A stretch of DNA of 64,000 bases from assembly GCF_042679305.1 (NCBI RefSeq), contig NZ_JBHTMP010000005.1, forward strand, positions 1-64,000, written 5' to 3'. Under the pieces are notes generated by a model. It was given only the letters and a program-made list of their open reading frames with translations. It did no database searches and was not told where the DNA came from. Positions 18,243 through 28,486 of the stretch are shown here, in pieces (within the stretch, counting starts at the first letter, position 1; each line of letters starts with the position of its first letter). This stretch comes from Micromonospora_H sonneratiae. Its GTDB lineage: Bacteria; Actinomycetota; Actinomycetes; Mycobacteriales; Micromonosporaceae. Both the position numbers and the translations under genes were made by a program.

Positions 18243-19530
18243 CGGCGGGCCCGGGCTCCTCGGCGAGTGCCGTGGCGCGTAGCCGAAGCCGCTGTTCACC
18301 GGCGACCTTGACCTCCACCAGCGCCAGCGTCACGGTGAGGGCGGTGAGCAGGATGAGCGCATGCAGCGCCGGCAGTTTCCCCGCGACCGGGATGAGCGCC
18401 AGCAACAGCAGTGCCGTGATCAGGCGGGACCAGATGTTCGTCCGGACGAGGTTGGTGATCCGGACCTGGAAGGCGACGGTGCCCAGCAGGAAGAGGACCA
18501 CACCGCCGTACAGGGAGAAGAGGTCCAGGCCGTGCATCGGGTCGCCGGGACGTTGCGACTCCGTTTCGAGGAAGTACGGCGTGTGCTTGAGCCCGAAGGA
18601 GAGCAGGATGACTCCGGCGATCATCGGCAGGTGCAGGAACGTGTAGGCATGGCGGGCGAGGTTGACCCGCTGTTCGGCGGTGGCGGTGGCCAGGGACTGC
18701 TCACCGGCCAGCGCCACGACGTCGAAGTACGTCCACTCCAGCGCTCCGGCCAGCACGACAGCCACCATGGAGGCCCAGACCAGCCCCCAGGAGATCGCCA
18801 GGTCCGAACCGCCCAGGCCGATGGAGATGAGCGACTCGCCGAGCGCAATGATCATGATCAGTCGGTGTCGTTCGGCCCAGTGCCTGGCGGCGAAGATGCG
18901 GCGGGTCGGCATTCGCAGACCGAGCCCGGTGCCGTACTCGATCAGTACGGCCAGCGCCCAGAATCCGATCTGCGCCAACTCGACATGAAACGGCTTCTCG
19001 AACAGGTGCTGAGGTAGCAGGGCGGCGACGAAGAGCAGGCCGGTGCCGGCGACCATCGGCACCGCCAGGGCCCAGATGTCGATCCAGGTGATGTCCGGTG
19101 CGGCGTACACGCGTAGGGCGGAGTAGAGCAGTCTCACCAGCAGATAGCCGGTGGCGAAGACGATCGGGCCGTCGAGTCCTCCGGGAAAGTCGTCGAACGT
19201 TTCCCGGATCGTAATGACCAACACGAACATGACCGGGGTGGCACCGAGCAGCACCAGCCGGGAGAGGCCGTAGTTCGCCTTCACCCGGTTACCCAGCCAG
19301 GTGAACAGCGACCAGGCCCACCAGAGCATGGCCAGGACGAGCAGGCTGCGGACCACCCCCAGGGCGGTGGGATCCTCGGTCATCAGCGTGGTGACCTGGA
19401 CGAAGGCGAAGACGAAGACCAGGTCGAAGAAGAGTTCCGCGGTCGTGACCTCGGTCCGCTCGGTCACCATCTGGATGCCGAGCGGCAACCGGTCCGCTCG
19501 CCTACCGATCAGACTGCCCGGGCCACGCAT
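18235..19530 (-). CDS. Low temperature requirement A (LtrA) family membrane protein
   Basis: A 431-residue polytopic membrane protein of the LtrA family. The diagnostic start is TTAELFFDLVFVFAFVQVTT (about residues 28-47), followed by about ten hydrophobic segments. Conserved charged loops include AERHRLIMIIALGESLISIG and a later ARHAYTFLHLPMIAGV. The chosen ATG at 19530 puts the family motif near residue 28; the open frame upstream reads as unstructured Arg/Gly sequence. The family was named from Listeria growth at low temperature, but its biochemical function is unknown. It is monocistronic here. Confidence 0.9.
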   Translation of the reverse strand: MRGPGSLIGRRADRLPLGIQMVTERTEVTTAELFFDLVFVFAFVQVTTLMTEDPTALGVVRSLLVLAMLWWAWSLFTWLGNRVKANYGLSRLVLLGATPVMFVLVITIRETFDDFPGGLDGPIVFATGYLLVRLLYSALRVYAAPDITWIDIWALAVPMVAGTGLLFVAALLPQHLFEKPFHVELAQIGFWALAVLIEYGTGLGLRMPTRRIFAARHWAERHRLIMIIALGESLISIGLGGSDLAISWGLVWASMVAVVLAGALEWTYFDVVALAGEQSLATATAEQRVNLARHAYTFLHLPMIAGVILLSFGLKHTPYFLETESQRPGDPMHGLDLFSLYGGVVLFLLGTVAFQVRITNLVRTNIWSRLITALLLLALIPVAGKLPALHALILLTALTVTLALVEVKVAGEQRLRLRATALAEEPGPAGH

Positions 19531-19748
19531 CCGCCCCGCTCCCCGTACGCCGACAACACCCGGTCTATCCGGCGTGGACCGCTCGGGGTGACGGCCAGCG
19601 AGAAAGTGGCCGTGGGGCATCCCTCGGCTCCGGCGATGGTCACGGGGTCCGTGGCAGCCTGCCCCGTTGGTGCGCCCAGCTCGACAGTGGGCGGACCCGC
19701 CTCCGGTGCAGTGCGCGGTCCGGTGGGCCCGACGATCGCCCAACACTA

Positions 19749-19783
19749 GGCTAAAGGCCAGCTCAGAGCACTGGCCCTTAGCC
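19749..19783 (-). terminator. Hairpin after the amphi-Trp gene
   Basis: A 13-bp stem with one mismatch: GGCTAA-A-GGCCAG (19749-19761) against CTGGCC-C-TTAGCC (19771-19783), loop of nine. It begins 14 bp past the stop of the amphi-Trp gene. Confidence 0.65.
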
Positions 19784-19796
19784 AGGATCCAACGGG

Positions 19797-20144
19797 TTAC
19801 GCCTTGGCTTCGCCTTCGGCACCGGCTGCTTCCGCAGCAGCTTCCTCGGTGTCGCCGGCTTCCTCAGCCGCCTCGGCCTCTTCTTCCTTGTCGGATTCGT
19901 CCTTCTCGTCCGACTCCGCCGGCGCCTCGGCCACCTTGGGGCTGGTCCAGGTGAACTCGATCTCTACCGAGATCTCGTCGTCGTCACTCTCGATCTCCAG
20001 CTCACACTCGACCTGGTCGGCGACCGCCACCGTGCCGGCGGCACCGTAGAAGATCTGCCCGCCGTCCAGCTGGTTGGCCAGCTGACGCAGCCACGCGGCC
20101 AGATCGGCTCGCGACACCTCGCGGTTGTCCTCGTAGATTTCCAT
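19797..20144 (-). CDS. Amphi-Trp domain protein
   Basis: A 115-residue protein. Residues 1-75 match the amphi-Trp domain seen in Actinobacteria and Archaea: MEIYEDNREVSRADLAAWLR, then LANQLDGGQIFYG and a beta-rich segment VECELEIESDDDEISVEIEF ending in W. The last 40 residues are an extremely acidic Glu/Ala/Asp tail. The function of the family is not established. The ATG at 20144 is chosen because it begins directly with the domain. It is divergent from the GH6 gene, whose start is 89 bp away. Confidence 0.85.
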   Translation of the reverse strand: MEIYEDNREVSRADLAAWLRQLANQLDGGQIFYGAAGTVAVADQVECELEIESDDDEISVEIEFTWTSPKVAEAPAESDEKDESDKEEEAEAAEEAGDTEEAAAEAAGAEGEAKA

Positions 20145-20232
20145 GCCCCATGGTCGCATTCCACAGGGGACCGACCGCGAAGGGGGCAGACTGGAATACA
20201 TTGAGGATCATGCCCTCGAAAGGAAGTGGTCG

Positions 20233-21642
20233 ATGAAAACCTCACCCCTCCAGCGGCTGGGCTCTGCCGTCATCGCGTTGGGCCTGGTGGCCGGCTTCGC
20301 CGTAGGGCACACGCCGACGGCTGCCGCAGCCGTACCGGCCACCGGCGAACTGGTCACCAACGGCAACTTCGACAACGGTGTCGCGCAACCATGGTGGAAC
20401 AGCGCCGGCACCGGGTCACGGGTCGAGAACGGGCAGTGGCACATCGACGTCGTCGGCGGTGCGCCGAACCCCTGGGACGCGCAGACCGGCCAGAGTGGCA
20501 TCCCCCTGGTCACCGGCCGTGGCTACACCCTGTCGTTCGACGCATCCGCGTCGACCACCGTCTCGATCGTCGCGACCGTACAGCTCGGGTCCGCGCCGTA
20601 CACCAAGGCCCTCGACCAGCAGGTAACCCTCAGCCCCGGTCGCAAGCACTACATCTTCCCGTTCACCTCCTCGATCGGCACGACGGGCGGGCAGGTGACG
20701 TTCCAGCTCGGCGGATCGGCCAGCGGCTACACGGCGTACCTGGACAACATCTCACTGATCCCCAGTCCGCTCGCGCTGACCAGCGGCTTCTACGTCGACC
20801 CGAACTCCAACCCGAAGCAGTGGGTGGCCAACAACGGCGGCGACCCCCGGGCCACCCCGATCTCGTCCCAGGTGGCGAACCAGGCCGGGGCCCGCTGGTA
20901 CGGCAACTGGAGTGGCGACATCGCCGCCGCGGTCTCCAGCTACGTCGGCGCCGCCGATCAGGCGGACAGGCTGCCGATGCTGGTGGCGTACAACATCCCG
21001 GGCCGGGACTGCGGCTCACACTCGGGCGGCGGCGCCGGCAGCCCAGCGGCGTACCGCACCTGGATCAGCGCGTTCGCCCAGGCGATCGGTGCCCGGCCAG
21101 CGGTGGTGATCATCGAACCGGACGCGCTGGCCCAGCTCGACTGTCTACCCGCCAGCGAACGGGCGGTGCGGACCGATCTGCTGCGGTACGCCAGTGAGCA
21201 GTTCCGCGACTACGCGCCCAACGCGTGGACGTACCTGGACGGCGGCAACGCCACCTGGATTCCGGCCGACACGATGGCACAACGGCTGGAGGCCGCCGGC
21301 GTACGGGAAATCCGAGGCTTCGCGGTGAACGTCTCCAACTTCCACACCACCGCCAGTTCGATCACCTATGCCAACGCGGTGAACGCGGCCCTGACCAGCC
21401 GGTACGGCTACAGCCGCACGTTCGTGGTGGACACCAGCCGCAACGGGAACGGCTCCAACGGCGAATGGTGCAACCCCGCCGGCCGGAAGCTGGGCACCCC
21501 GACCCAGGCCGGCGGCGGTGCCGAACTGCTGATGTGGATCAAGGTCCCCGGCGACTCGGACGGTCCATGCGGGATCGCCCCCAACACTCCGGCCGGGCAG
21601 TTCGATCCGAACCTCGCCATCCGCCTGATCAACGGCAGCTGA
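20233..21642 (+). CDS. Secreted glycoside hydrolase family 6 glucanase with N-terminal CBM-like domain
   Basis: A 469-residue exported enzyme. A signal peptide (about 1-33) precedes a CBM4/9-like beta-sandwich (about 36-175, from GELVTNGNFDNGVAQPWWNS to GYTAYLDNISLIP). The GH6 catalytic domain follows (about 185-469). Catalytic landmarks are YNIPGRDCGSHSGGG with the GH6 Asp and VVIIEPDALAQLDCL with the proton-donor Asp; later come DGGNATW and EWCNPAGRKLG. GH6 enzymes are inverting beta-1,4-glucanases acting on cellulose. ATG 20233 follows GAAAGGAAG. Having the binding module at the N-terminus without a linker is less common than a C-terminal CBM2. Confidence 0.93.
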   Translation: MKTSPLQRLGSAVIALGLVAGFAVGHTPTAAAAVPATGELVTNGNFDNGVAQPWWNSAGTGSRVENGQWHIDVVGGAPNPWDAQTGQSGIPLVTGRGYTLSFDASASTTVSIVATVQLGSAPYTKALDQQVTLSPGRKHYIFPFTSSIGTTGGQVTFQLGGSASGYTAYLDNISLIPSPLALTSGFYVDPNSNPKQWVANNGGDPRATPISSQVANQAGARWYGNWSGDIAAAVSSYVGAADQADRLPMLVAYNIPGRDCGSHSGGGAGSPAAYRTWISAFAQAIGARPAVVIIEPDALAQLDCLPASERAVRTDLLRYASEQFRDYAPNAWTYLDGGNATWIPADTMAQRLEAAGVREIRGFAVNVSNFHTTASSITYANAVNAALTSRYGYSRTFVVDTSRNGNGSNGEWCNPAGRKLGTPTQAGGGAELLMWIKVPGDSDGPCGIAPNTPAGQFDPNLAIRLINGS

Positions 21643-21710
21643 CCACCGAACAGTGAATCCCCGGGCAATCGGGCGTGCGTGTTGGGTGCACGATCAGATC
21701 ACCGAACACG

Positions 21711-22715
21711 TCACGTCCCGGCCCGGCCGAGGGAGGAGCGGCGGGCCCAGGTGGCCCAGCGCCAGAGCCACTCGACGGGACCCTGGCGGTAGCGGCGCAG
21801 CCAGAGGCTGGAGAACAGCCACTGGGCGGTGAGGATGGTGCCCGCAACCAGGTACGCCACCCTCAGGGATTGGCCGATCGGCAGGCCGAGGAGGTGACCG
21901 GCCGCCAGAACCAGGAGTGTGGCGGTCAGATAGTTGGTCAGTGCCATCCGGCCCAGTGGCACGAAGACAGCCCGCAGCGCCGGTCGCAGCGGCGTCCTGA
22001 GCAGGACCAGCAGGGCGCACACGACCACCCCGGCGATCAACAGATCGGCCAGGTTGGACGCGAAGGACGACTGCATCGGGTCCGCCCCGGCTGGCCGGTT
22101 GGCATGCACCCACAGGGCAGCGGCTGTCCCCGCCGCGAAGAGCAGACCCAGCAGGAGCGGCCCTCGGGTGGACCGCTCGACCTGCTCGATCACCCCGTAT
22201 CGGACCAGTGCCGAGCCCAGCAGGAACAGCCCGGCAATCAGCAGGGGCCCGCCCCCGACGATCAGCGCCACCGGGACGAGCACTGCGGCGATGCCGGCCA
22301 CGGCCCACCGGGGCAACCAGGTCGAGGGCAGCAGCACCAGCAGGCCGACGAGGGCGTACTTGGTCAGGATTTCGCCCGGCCACAGCAGCAGGTGCACGAG
22401 GCCGATCGCAAGCAGCGCCAGAAGTCGGCGCAGCAGGACCAGCCGTGGGCGGGCGACGCGGTGCGCGGCGGAGTCCAGCAGCAGTGAGAACCCGATACCG
22501 AAGAGCAGGGAGAAGATCGGGAGCCCGAGCCAGGGATCCCAGTCGCCCATGGGCTGTGTCGCGACGGCGGTACCCGAGTTGGCTATCAGCTGGATGTTGG
22601 CCAGCAGGATCTCGCAGAGCGTGAAACCGCGCAGCACGTCGAGCGCGATGATTCGGGGGCGCCTGGGGGGCTGGCCCACGGGGTGTGGTTCCCGAGGGAG
22701 ATCTTCGCGTGGCAT
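21711..22715 (-). CDS. DUF418 family membrane protein
   Basis: A polytopic membrane protein of about 334 residues. It begins the membrane domain with RIIALDVLRGFTLCEILLAN and has SLLFGIGFSLLL, typical of DUF418/YeiB-like proteins. The C-terminal DUF418 part contains PLGRMALTNYLTATLLV and QWLFSSLWLRRYRQGPVEWL. About nine transmembrane segments are visible. The ATG at 22715 is preceded by GCAGGA; an in-frame ATG at 22799 would add 28 unconserved residues. The function is unknown. It lies after leuS on the same strand, separated by a perfect palindrome. Confidence 0.88.
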   Translation of the reverse strand: MPREDLPREPHPVGQPPRRPRIIALDVLRGFTLCEILLANIQLIANSGTAVATQPMGDWDPWLGLPIFSLLFGIGFSLLLDSAAHRVARPRLVLLRRLLALLAIGLVHLLLWPGEILTKYALVGLLVLLPSTWLPRWAVAGIAAVLVPVALIVGGGPLLIAGLFLLGSALVRYGVIEQVERSTRGPLLLGLLFAAGTAAALWVHANRPAGADPMQSSFASNLADLLIAGVVVCALLVLLRTPLRPALRAVFVPLGRMALTNYLTATLLVLAAGHLLGLPIGQSLRVAYLVAGTILTAQWLFSSLWLRRYRQGPVEWLWRWATWARRSSLGRAGT

Positions 22716-22815
22716 GGGAACCGATCCTGCAGCGCCGCCTGGCGGACGGCACCGGTCAAAGGCAGGGTCCACGGCACCCGGGATCGTACTTTCGGCCATT
22801 CATCGGGCGAGGGTG

Positions 22816-22851
22816 GCGGGAGGCGGAGGTCCATGGACCTCCGCCTCCCGC
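22816..22851. terminator. 36-bp perfect palindrome after leuS
   Basis: The 18 bases at 22816-22833 are the exact reverse complement of 22834-22851, centred on CCATGG and without any spacer. It lies 40 bp downstream of the leuS stop and just before the DUF418 gene. It would fold equally on both strands, so it probably ends leuS transcription. Confidence 0.7.
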
Positions 22852-22890
22852 TCGGCGATGACCAGGGCGTCCCCCTGGCGGCACCTCGGC

Positions 22891-25731
22891 TCAGACGACG
22901 ACGCTGACCATCCGGCCCGGCACCACGATCACCTTGCGCGGTTCCTTACCGGCCAGTTGCTCGGCGATCGCGGCCAGCGCCGCGACGCGTACGTCCTCCT
23001 GTGCCGCGTCGGCGGCGACCTCGACCCGGCCCCGGACCTTGCCGTTGACCTGCACCGGGTAGGTCACCGTCTCGGCCACCAGCAGGGTCGGGTCGGCGAC
23101 CGGGAACGGCACGTACGCCAGCGACTCGGCGTGTCCCATCCGCTCCCACAGTTCCTCGGCGATGTGCGGGGCGAACGGTGCCAGCATCAGCACCAGCGGC
23201 TCGGCCACCTCACGCGGGGTGGCGGTCAGCTGGGTCAGGCCGTTGGTCAGCTCGATCAGCTTGGCGATCGCGGTGTTGAACCGGATGCCCTCCATGTCGC
23301 CCCGGACCCCGTCGATGACCTTGTGCAGCAGTCGACGGGTCGCCTCGTCGGCCGGCTCGTCGGTGATCCGCAGAGCGCCGGTCTCCTCGTCGACCACCGC
23401 CCGCCAGACCCGTTGCAGGAACCGGTACGACCCGACGACCGCCCGGGTCTCCCACGGGCGGGAAACCTCCAGCGGACCCATCGACATCTCGTAGACCCGG
23501 AAGGTGTCCGCGCCGTACACCGCGCACATCTCGTCCGGGGTGACCACGTTCTTCAGCGACTTGCCCATCTTGCCGTACTCACGGCGTACCTGCTCCTCGC
23601 CGTGGAACCAGCCGCTGTCGCGCTCGATCACCTCGGACGCCTCGACGTAGCTGCCCCGGGCGTCGGTGTAGGCGTACGCCTGGATCATGCCCTGGTTGAA
23701 CAGCTTGCGGAACGGCTCGAACGACGAGACGTACCCCAGGTCGAACAGCACCTTGTGCCAGAACCGGGCGTACAGCAGGTGCAGCACGGCGTGCTCCTGG
23801 CCACCGACGTACAGGTCGGTGCCACCGCAGTCACCCGGCGACTGCGGGCCCATCCAGTAGCGCTCGTTGACCGGGTCGACGAACCGGTCGCTGTTGGTCG
23901 GGTCCAGGTAGCGCATCTCGTACCAGCAGGAGCCGGCCCACTGCGGCATCACGTTGGTCTCGCGGGTGTAGCGCTTCGGCCCGTCGCCCAGGTCCAGCTC
24001 GACCTCGACCCAGTCCCGGCGACGCGACAGCGGGGTCTCCGGCTCCGAGTCGGCGTCCTCCGGGTCGAAGGTACGCGGGGAGAAGTCGTCCACCTCGGGC
24101 AGTTCGACCGGCAGCATCGACTCGGGCAGCGCGATCGGCCGACCGGTGGAGTCGTAGACGATCGGGAACGGCTCGCCCCAGTAGCGCTGCCGGCTGAACA
24201 GCCAGTCCCGCAGCCGGTAGGTCACCGCCCCGGTGCCGTGCCCGTTGGCCTCCAGCCACTCGATGATCCGGGCCTTGGCCTCGGCGACCCCCAGGCTGTC
24301 CAGGTCCAGGCCGCGCTCGGGCGCGGCGCTGTTGATCGCCGGCCCGTCCCCGGTGTACGCCTTGCCGTCGAATCCCTCCGCCGGCTGCACGGTACGGATG
24401 ATCGGCAGGTCGAAGACCTCGGCGAACGCCCAGTCCCGCTCGTCCTGACCGGGTACCGCCATGATCGCCCCGGTGCCGTAGCCGGCCAGTACGTAGTCCG
24501 CGATGAAGATCGGGATCTCGGTGCCGGTCACCGGGTTGGTGGCGTACGCCCCGACGAAGACGCCGGTCTTCTCCTTCGTCTCGGCCTGCCGCTCGACGTC
24601 GCTCTTGGCACCGGCCGCCTTGCGGTAGGCCTCGACCGCCGCACGCGGGGTGGCGTGCCCACCGGTCCAGGCGTCCCGGGTACCGGCCGGCCAGGCCGCC
24701 GGAACCAGCCCGTCGACCAGCTGGTGCTCGGGCGCCAACACCATGTAGGTCGCCCCGAAGATGGTGTCCGGCCGGGTGGTGAAGACCCGGATCGGCTCCA
24801 CGGTCGTCGGGAAGTCGATGTGCGCACCGGTGGAGCGGCCGATCCAGTTGCGCTGCATCAGCTTGATCGGCTCCGGCCAGTCCAGCGCGTCCAGGTCGTC
24901 CAGCAGCCGGTCGGCGTAGGCGGTGATCCGCATCATCCACTGCTTCAGGCTGCGCTTGAACACCGGGAAGTTGCCCCGGTCCGAGCGCCCGTCCGCGGTC
25001 ACCTCCTCGTTGGCCAGCACCGTGCCCAGCCCCGGGCACCAGTTCACCGGGGCCTCGGAGACGTACGCCAGCCGGTGGTCGTCGACCACCTGCCGCCGTT
25101 CCACATCGGACAGGTCGGCCCAGGCCCGACCGTCGGGGGTGGGGCGCTGCCCGGTCTCGAACTCGGTGATCAGCTCGTCGATCGGCCGGGCCCGGCCGGC
25201 TGCCGCGTCGTACCACGAGTTGAAGACCTGCAGGAAGATCCACTGGGTCCAGCGGTAGAAGTCGACGTCGATGGTCGCCACCGAGCGCCGGTCGTCGTGC
25301 CCCATGCCCAGCCGGCGCAGCTGTGCCCGGTAGCGCTCGATGTTCGCCACGGTGGTGGTACGCGGATGGGTGCCGGTCTGCACCGCGTACTGCTCGGCGG
25401 GCAGGCCGAAGGCGTCGAAGCCCATCGCGTGCAGCACGTTACGGCCGGCCATCCGCTGGTAGCGGGCGTACGAGTCGGTGCCGATGTAACCCAGCGGGTG
25501 CCCGACGTGCAGGCCGGCGCCGGACGGGTAGGGGAACATGTCCAGCACGTAGAGCTTCTCGGCCCCCGCCCGGGGGTGGGTCGGGTCGGCCAGCGGCCCC
25601 TCCGGGTTCGGCGCGTGGAACGTACCGCGCTCGGCCCACCGGTCCTGCCAGCGGTGCTCGATCTCGCCGGCCAGCGCGGCGGTGTAGCGGAAGGGTGGGA
25701 TGTCCACCGTGGGCTCGGTTGCCTCAGTCAT
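22891..25731 (-). CDS. leuS: Leucyl-tRNA synthetase
   Basis: Class Ia synthetase of about 946 residues charging tRNA-Leu. It contains the HIGH-type signature YPSGAGLHVGHPLGY (about residue 70), VLHAMGFDAFGLPAEQYAVQ, an inserted CP1 editing domain with FTTRPDTIFGATYMVLAPEH, and the KMSKS-type loop YGKMGKSLKN (about residue 730). The anticodon-binding region and C-terminal extension end in VIVVPGRMVSVVV. The ATG at 25731 is chosen after GAGGTGG; an upstream in-frame ATG at 25767 would add 12 residues that overlap the leader RNA. A leader peptide and attenuator precede it. Confidence 0.97.
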   Translation of the reverse strand: MTEATEPTVDIPPFRYTAALAGEIEHRWQDRWAERGTFHAPNPEGPLADPTHPRAGAEKLYVLDMFPYPSGAGLHVGHPLGYIGTDSYARYQRMAGRNVLHAMGFDAFGLPAEQYAVQTGTHPRTTTVANIERYRAQLRRLGMGHDDRRSVATIDVDFYRWTQWIFLQVFNSWYDAAAGRARPIDELITEFETGQRPTPDGRAWADLSDVERRQVVDDHRLAYVSEAPVNWCPGLGTVLANEEVTADGRSDRGNFPVFKRSLKQWMMRITAYADRLLDDLDALDWPEPIKLMQRNWIGRSTGAHIDFPTTVEPIRVFTTRPDTIFGATYMVLAPEHQLVDGLVPAAWPAGTRDAWTGGHATPRAAVEAYRKAAGAKSDVERQAETKEKTGVFVGAYATNPVTGTEIPIFIADYVLAGYGTGAIMAVPGQDERDWAFAEVFDLPIIRTVQPAEGFDGKAYTGDGPAINSAAPERGLDLDSLGVAEAKARIIEWLEANGHGTGAVTYRLRDWLFSRQRYWGEPFPIVYDSTGRPIALPESMLPVELPEVDDFSPRTFDPEDADSEPETPLSRRRDWVEVELDLGDGPKRYTRETNVMPQWAGSCWYEMRYLDPTNSDRFVDPVNERYWMGPQSPGDCGGTDLYVGGQEHAVLHLLYARFWHKVLFDLGYVSSFEPFRKLFNQGMIQAYAYTDARGSYVEASEVIERDSGWFHGEEQVRREYGKMGKSLKNVVTPDEMCAVYGADTFRVYEMSMGPLEVSRPWETRAVVGSYRFLQRVWRAVVDEETGALRITDEPADEATRRLLHKVIDGVRGDMEGIRFNTAIAKLIELTNGLTQLTATPREVAEPLVLMLAPFAPHIAEELWERMGHAESLAYVPFPVADPTLLVAETVTYPVQVNGKVRGRVEVAADAAQEDVRVAALAAIAEQLAGKEPRKVIVVPGRMVSVVV

Positions 25732-25806
25732 CGATCCACCTCGGGTCTGGTCCAGGGCCATTGGCATGTCCAGGACGCTGCATGCACGGCGCTGTGTTCA
25801 GGGCAC

Positions 25807-25831
25807 AAAAAAGCCCCTCGCGCAGGAGGGG
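25807..25831 (-). terminator. Attenuator terminator in the leuS leader
   Basis: On the minus strand, CCCCTC and GAGGGG (25831-25826 and 25819-25814) form a 6-bp GC-rich stem with a 6-base loop, followed by CTTTTTTG. This is a rare canonical U-tract terminator in this GC-rich window. It lies between the leucine leader peptide and leuS. Upstream, AGCCGTG and CACGGCT (minus strand, about 25867 and 25833) form a 7-bp stem that covers the end of the leader peptide and could act as the pause hairpin. Confidence 0.8.
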
Positions 25832-25857
25832 TAGCCGTGCTGTCGCGGACTATCGCG

Positions 25858-25896
25858 TCAACACGGCTCGCTAAGGAGCAGGTAGGCCCCGAACAT
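25858..25896 (-). CDS. leuS leader peptide with three consecutive Leu codons
   Basis: A 12-codon reading frame: MFGAYLLLSEPC. The three leucine codons in a row are CTG CTC CTT. It begins only seven bases after a TAGACT -10 hexamer, so the transcript is probably leaderless and starts at this ATG. It ends just before the pause-hairpin region and 27 bp before the terminator stem. With charged tRNA-Leu scarce, ribosome stalling on the Leu run would favour read-through into leuS. Classical attenuators have been predicted for leuS in some Streptomyces; here the assignment is from the sequence pattern alone. Confidence 0.75.
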   Translation of the reverse strand: MFGAYLLLSEPC

Positions 25897-25903
25897 GGCT
25901 CGG

Positions 25904-25933
25904 AGTCTACCCCCTGCTGCCGGTGTCGTCGCA
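25904..25933 (-). promoter_or_regulatory. Promoter of the leuS leader
   Basis: On the minus strand TAGACT (25909-25904) is a strong -10. TGCGAC (25933-25928) is a weak -35 at 18 bp. The spacing of seven bases to the leader-peptide ATG predicts a leaderless start. Confidence 0.55.
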
Positions 25934-26148
25934 CCTGGTATCCGCCCCGAGTACCCCGATCAGCCCGCTGAAATCGGCTCACGGGAGTTCTGGCGCGGGT
26001 CGGATCCGTGTTCGGTCACGGTGTGGAATACGGCTAGCCTGAAACGTGTGGGTGATCCAGGCCACTCGGTCGTGTCGTCTTCCCGCGAACCTGACGGCCG
26101 GTCTCACCTGTCTAGTAAGAACAGCCGTGAAGCGACGAGGAGGTGCCC

Positions 26149-27203
<1,055 letters not shown>

Positions 27204-27207
<4 letters not shown>

Positions 27208-28486
27208 ACATACGCGCGGCGCTGGCCGGTCTCACCACGCGCGGCCGTTCGTTCCTCGCCGCGGCCGTCGCGGCGGCGCTCTCCGCGGTCCTGCTCGGTG
27301 AGAAGGACCTGCTACGGGTCGCGATCCTGCTGGCTGCCCTGCCGTTGCTGGCGGTGCTCTACGTCGGGCGCAGCCGCTACAAGCTGGCCTGCCAACGCAC
27401 CCTGGAGCCGCACCGGGTTCCCGTCGGTGCCAGCTCCCGGGTGGTGCTACGGCTACAGAACCTGTCCCGGCTGCCGACCGGGACGCTGCTGCTGGAGGAC
27501 CGGCTGCCCTACGCCCTGGGCAGCCGGCCCCGGGTGGTGCTGGAGCGGTTGGGAGCGCAACAGGCCAGTTCGGTGGCGTACACCGTGCGGGCCGATGTCC
27601 GGGGCCGGTACGACGTCGGCCCGCTGGTGGTCCGGCTGACCGACCCGTTCGGGCTGTGCGAGCTGACCCGGGCGTTCCCCAGCACCGACCGGCTCACCGT
27701 GATTCCGCAGGTCAACCCCCTGCCGACGGTCCGCCTCGCCGGGGAGTACGCCGGCAGTGGCGAGAGCCGGGCCCGGTCGGTGGCGGTACACGGCGAGGAC
27801 GACGCGGCGACGACCTGCGCCGGGTGCACTGGAAGTCGACCGCCCGCACCGGCGAGCTGATGGTGCGCCGCGAGGAACAGCCCTGGGAGAGCCGGGCGAC
27901 GGTGGTGCTGGACACCCGGGCGATCGGCCACCAGGGCGACGGCCCGACGTCGAGCTTCGAATGGGCGGTCTCCGCAGCCGCCAGCATCGCCGTCCACCTG
28001 CGACACGCCGGTTACAAGCTGCGGCTCGTCACCGGCTCCGGGCTCGACGCCGACGCGGCCGAGGCGGGCGGGGACGGCCTGCTGCTCGACCACCTCGCCG
28101 AGGTCCGGCTGGCCCAACGGGGGGACATCGCGACCCTCGTCGAGCGGGTACGGCAACGCTCCGACGGTGGCCTGGTCATCGCCCTGCTGGGCATGCTGAC
28201 CCCGGCCGAGGCCAAGATCCTGGCGGCGCTGCGGGGCAGCGGCGCGACCTGCATAGCTCTGCTGGTGGACAGCTCGACGTGGCTCAACCTGCCCCCGACC
28301 GCCCGCGCCGAGGCCGAGCAGATCCGGGGTGCCGCCGTACTCGGCCTGTTGCAGAGCGGCTGGCGGGTGGTGGGCATCGACCACGGCAGCAAACTGGCCA
28401 CGCTGTGGCCCCAGACCGGTCGTGGATCACAGGGGTTCGCCTGGCGGGCCGCGCTGGCCGAGACGGTAACGGGAGGCACACGATGA
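27204..28486 (+). pseudogene. DUF58 protein, disrupted by a frameshift
   Basis: Two frames make up one DUF58 protein. The first (27204 to about 27815) has two N-terminal membrane segments and DVRGRYDVGPLVVRLTDPFG, then leaves the family sequence at VAVHGEDDAAT. The second frame resumes with DDLRRVHWKSTARTGELMVR and runs to 28486. The conserved REYRHG-like segment that should join them is missing. A deletion of 22 bp between two GGCGAC copies explains both the loss and the shift. DUF58 proteins partner MoxR ATPases. The rest of the gene is well preserved, so the damage is recent or a sequencing or assembly error. It overlaps both neighbours by four bases. Confidence 0.8.

Noticed and set aside
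25740..25960. T-box riboswitch upstream of leuS
   Set aside because: No specifier loop, T-box sequence or antiterminator typical of T-boxes is visible. The leader peptide explains the region better.
27757..28482. 1066-residue frame fused to the transglutaminase
   Set aside because: Its first 242 residues are a shadow of the DUF58 gene. The ATG at 28483 with GGGAGG is the clear start.
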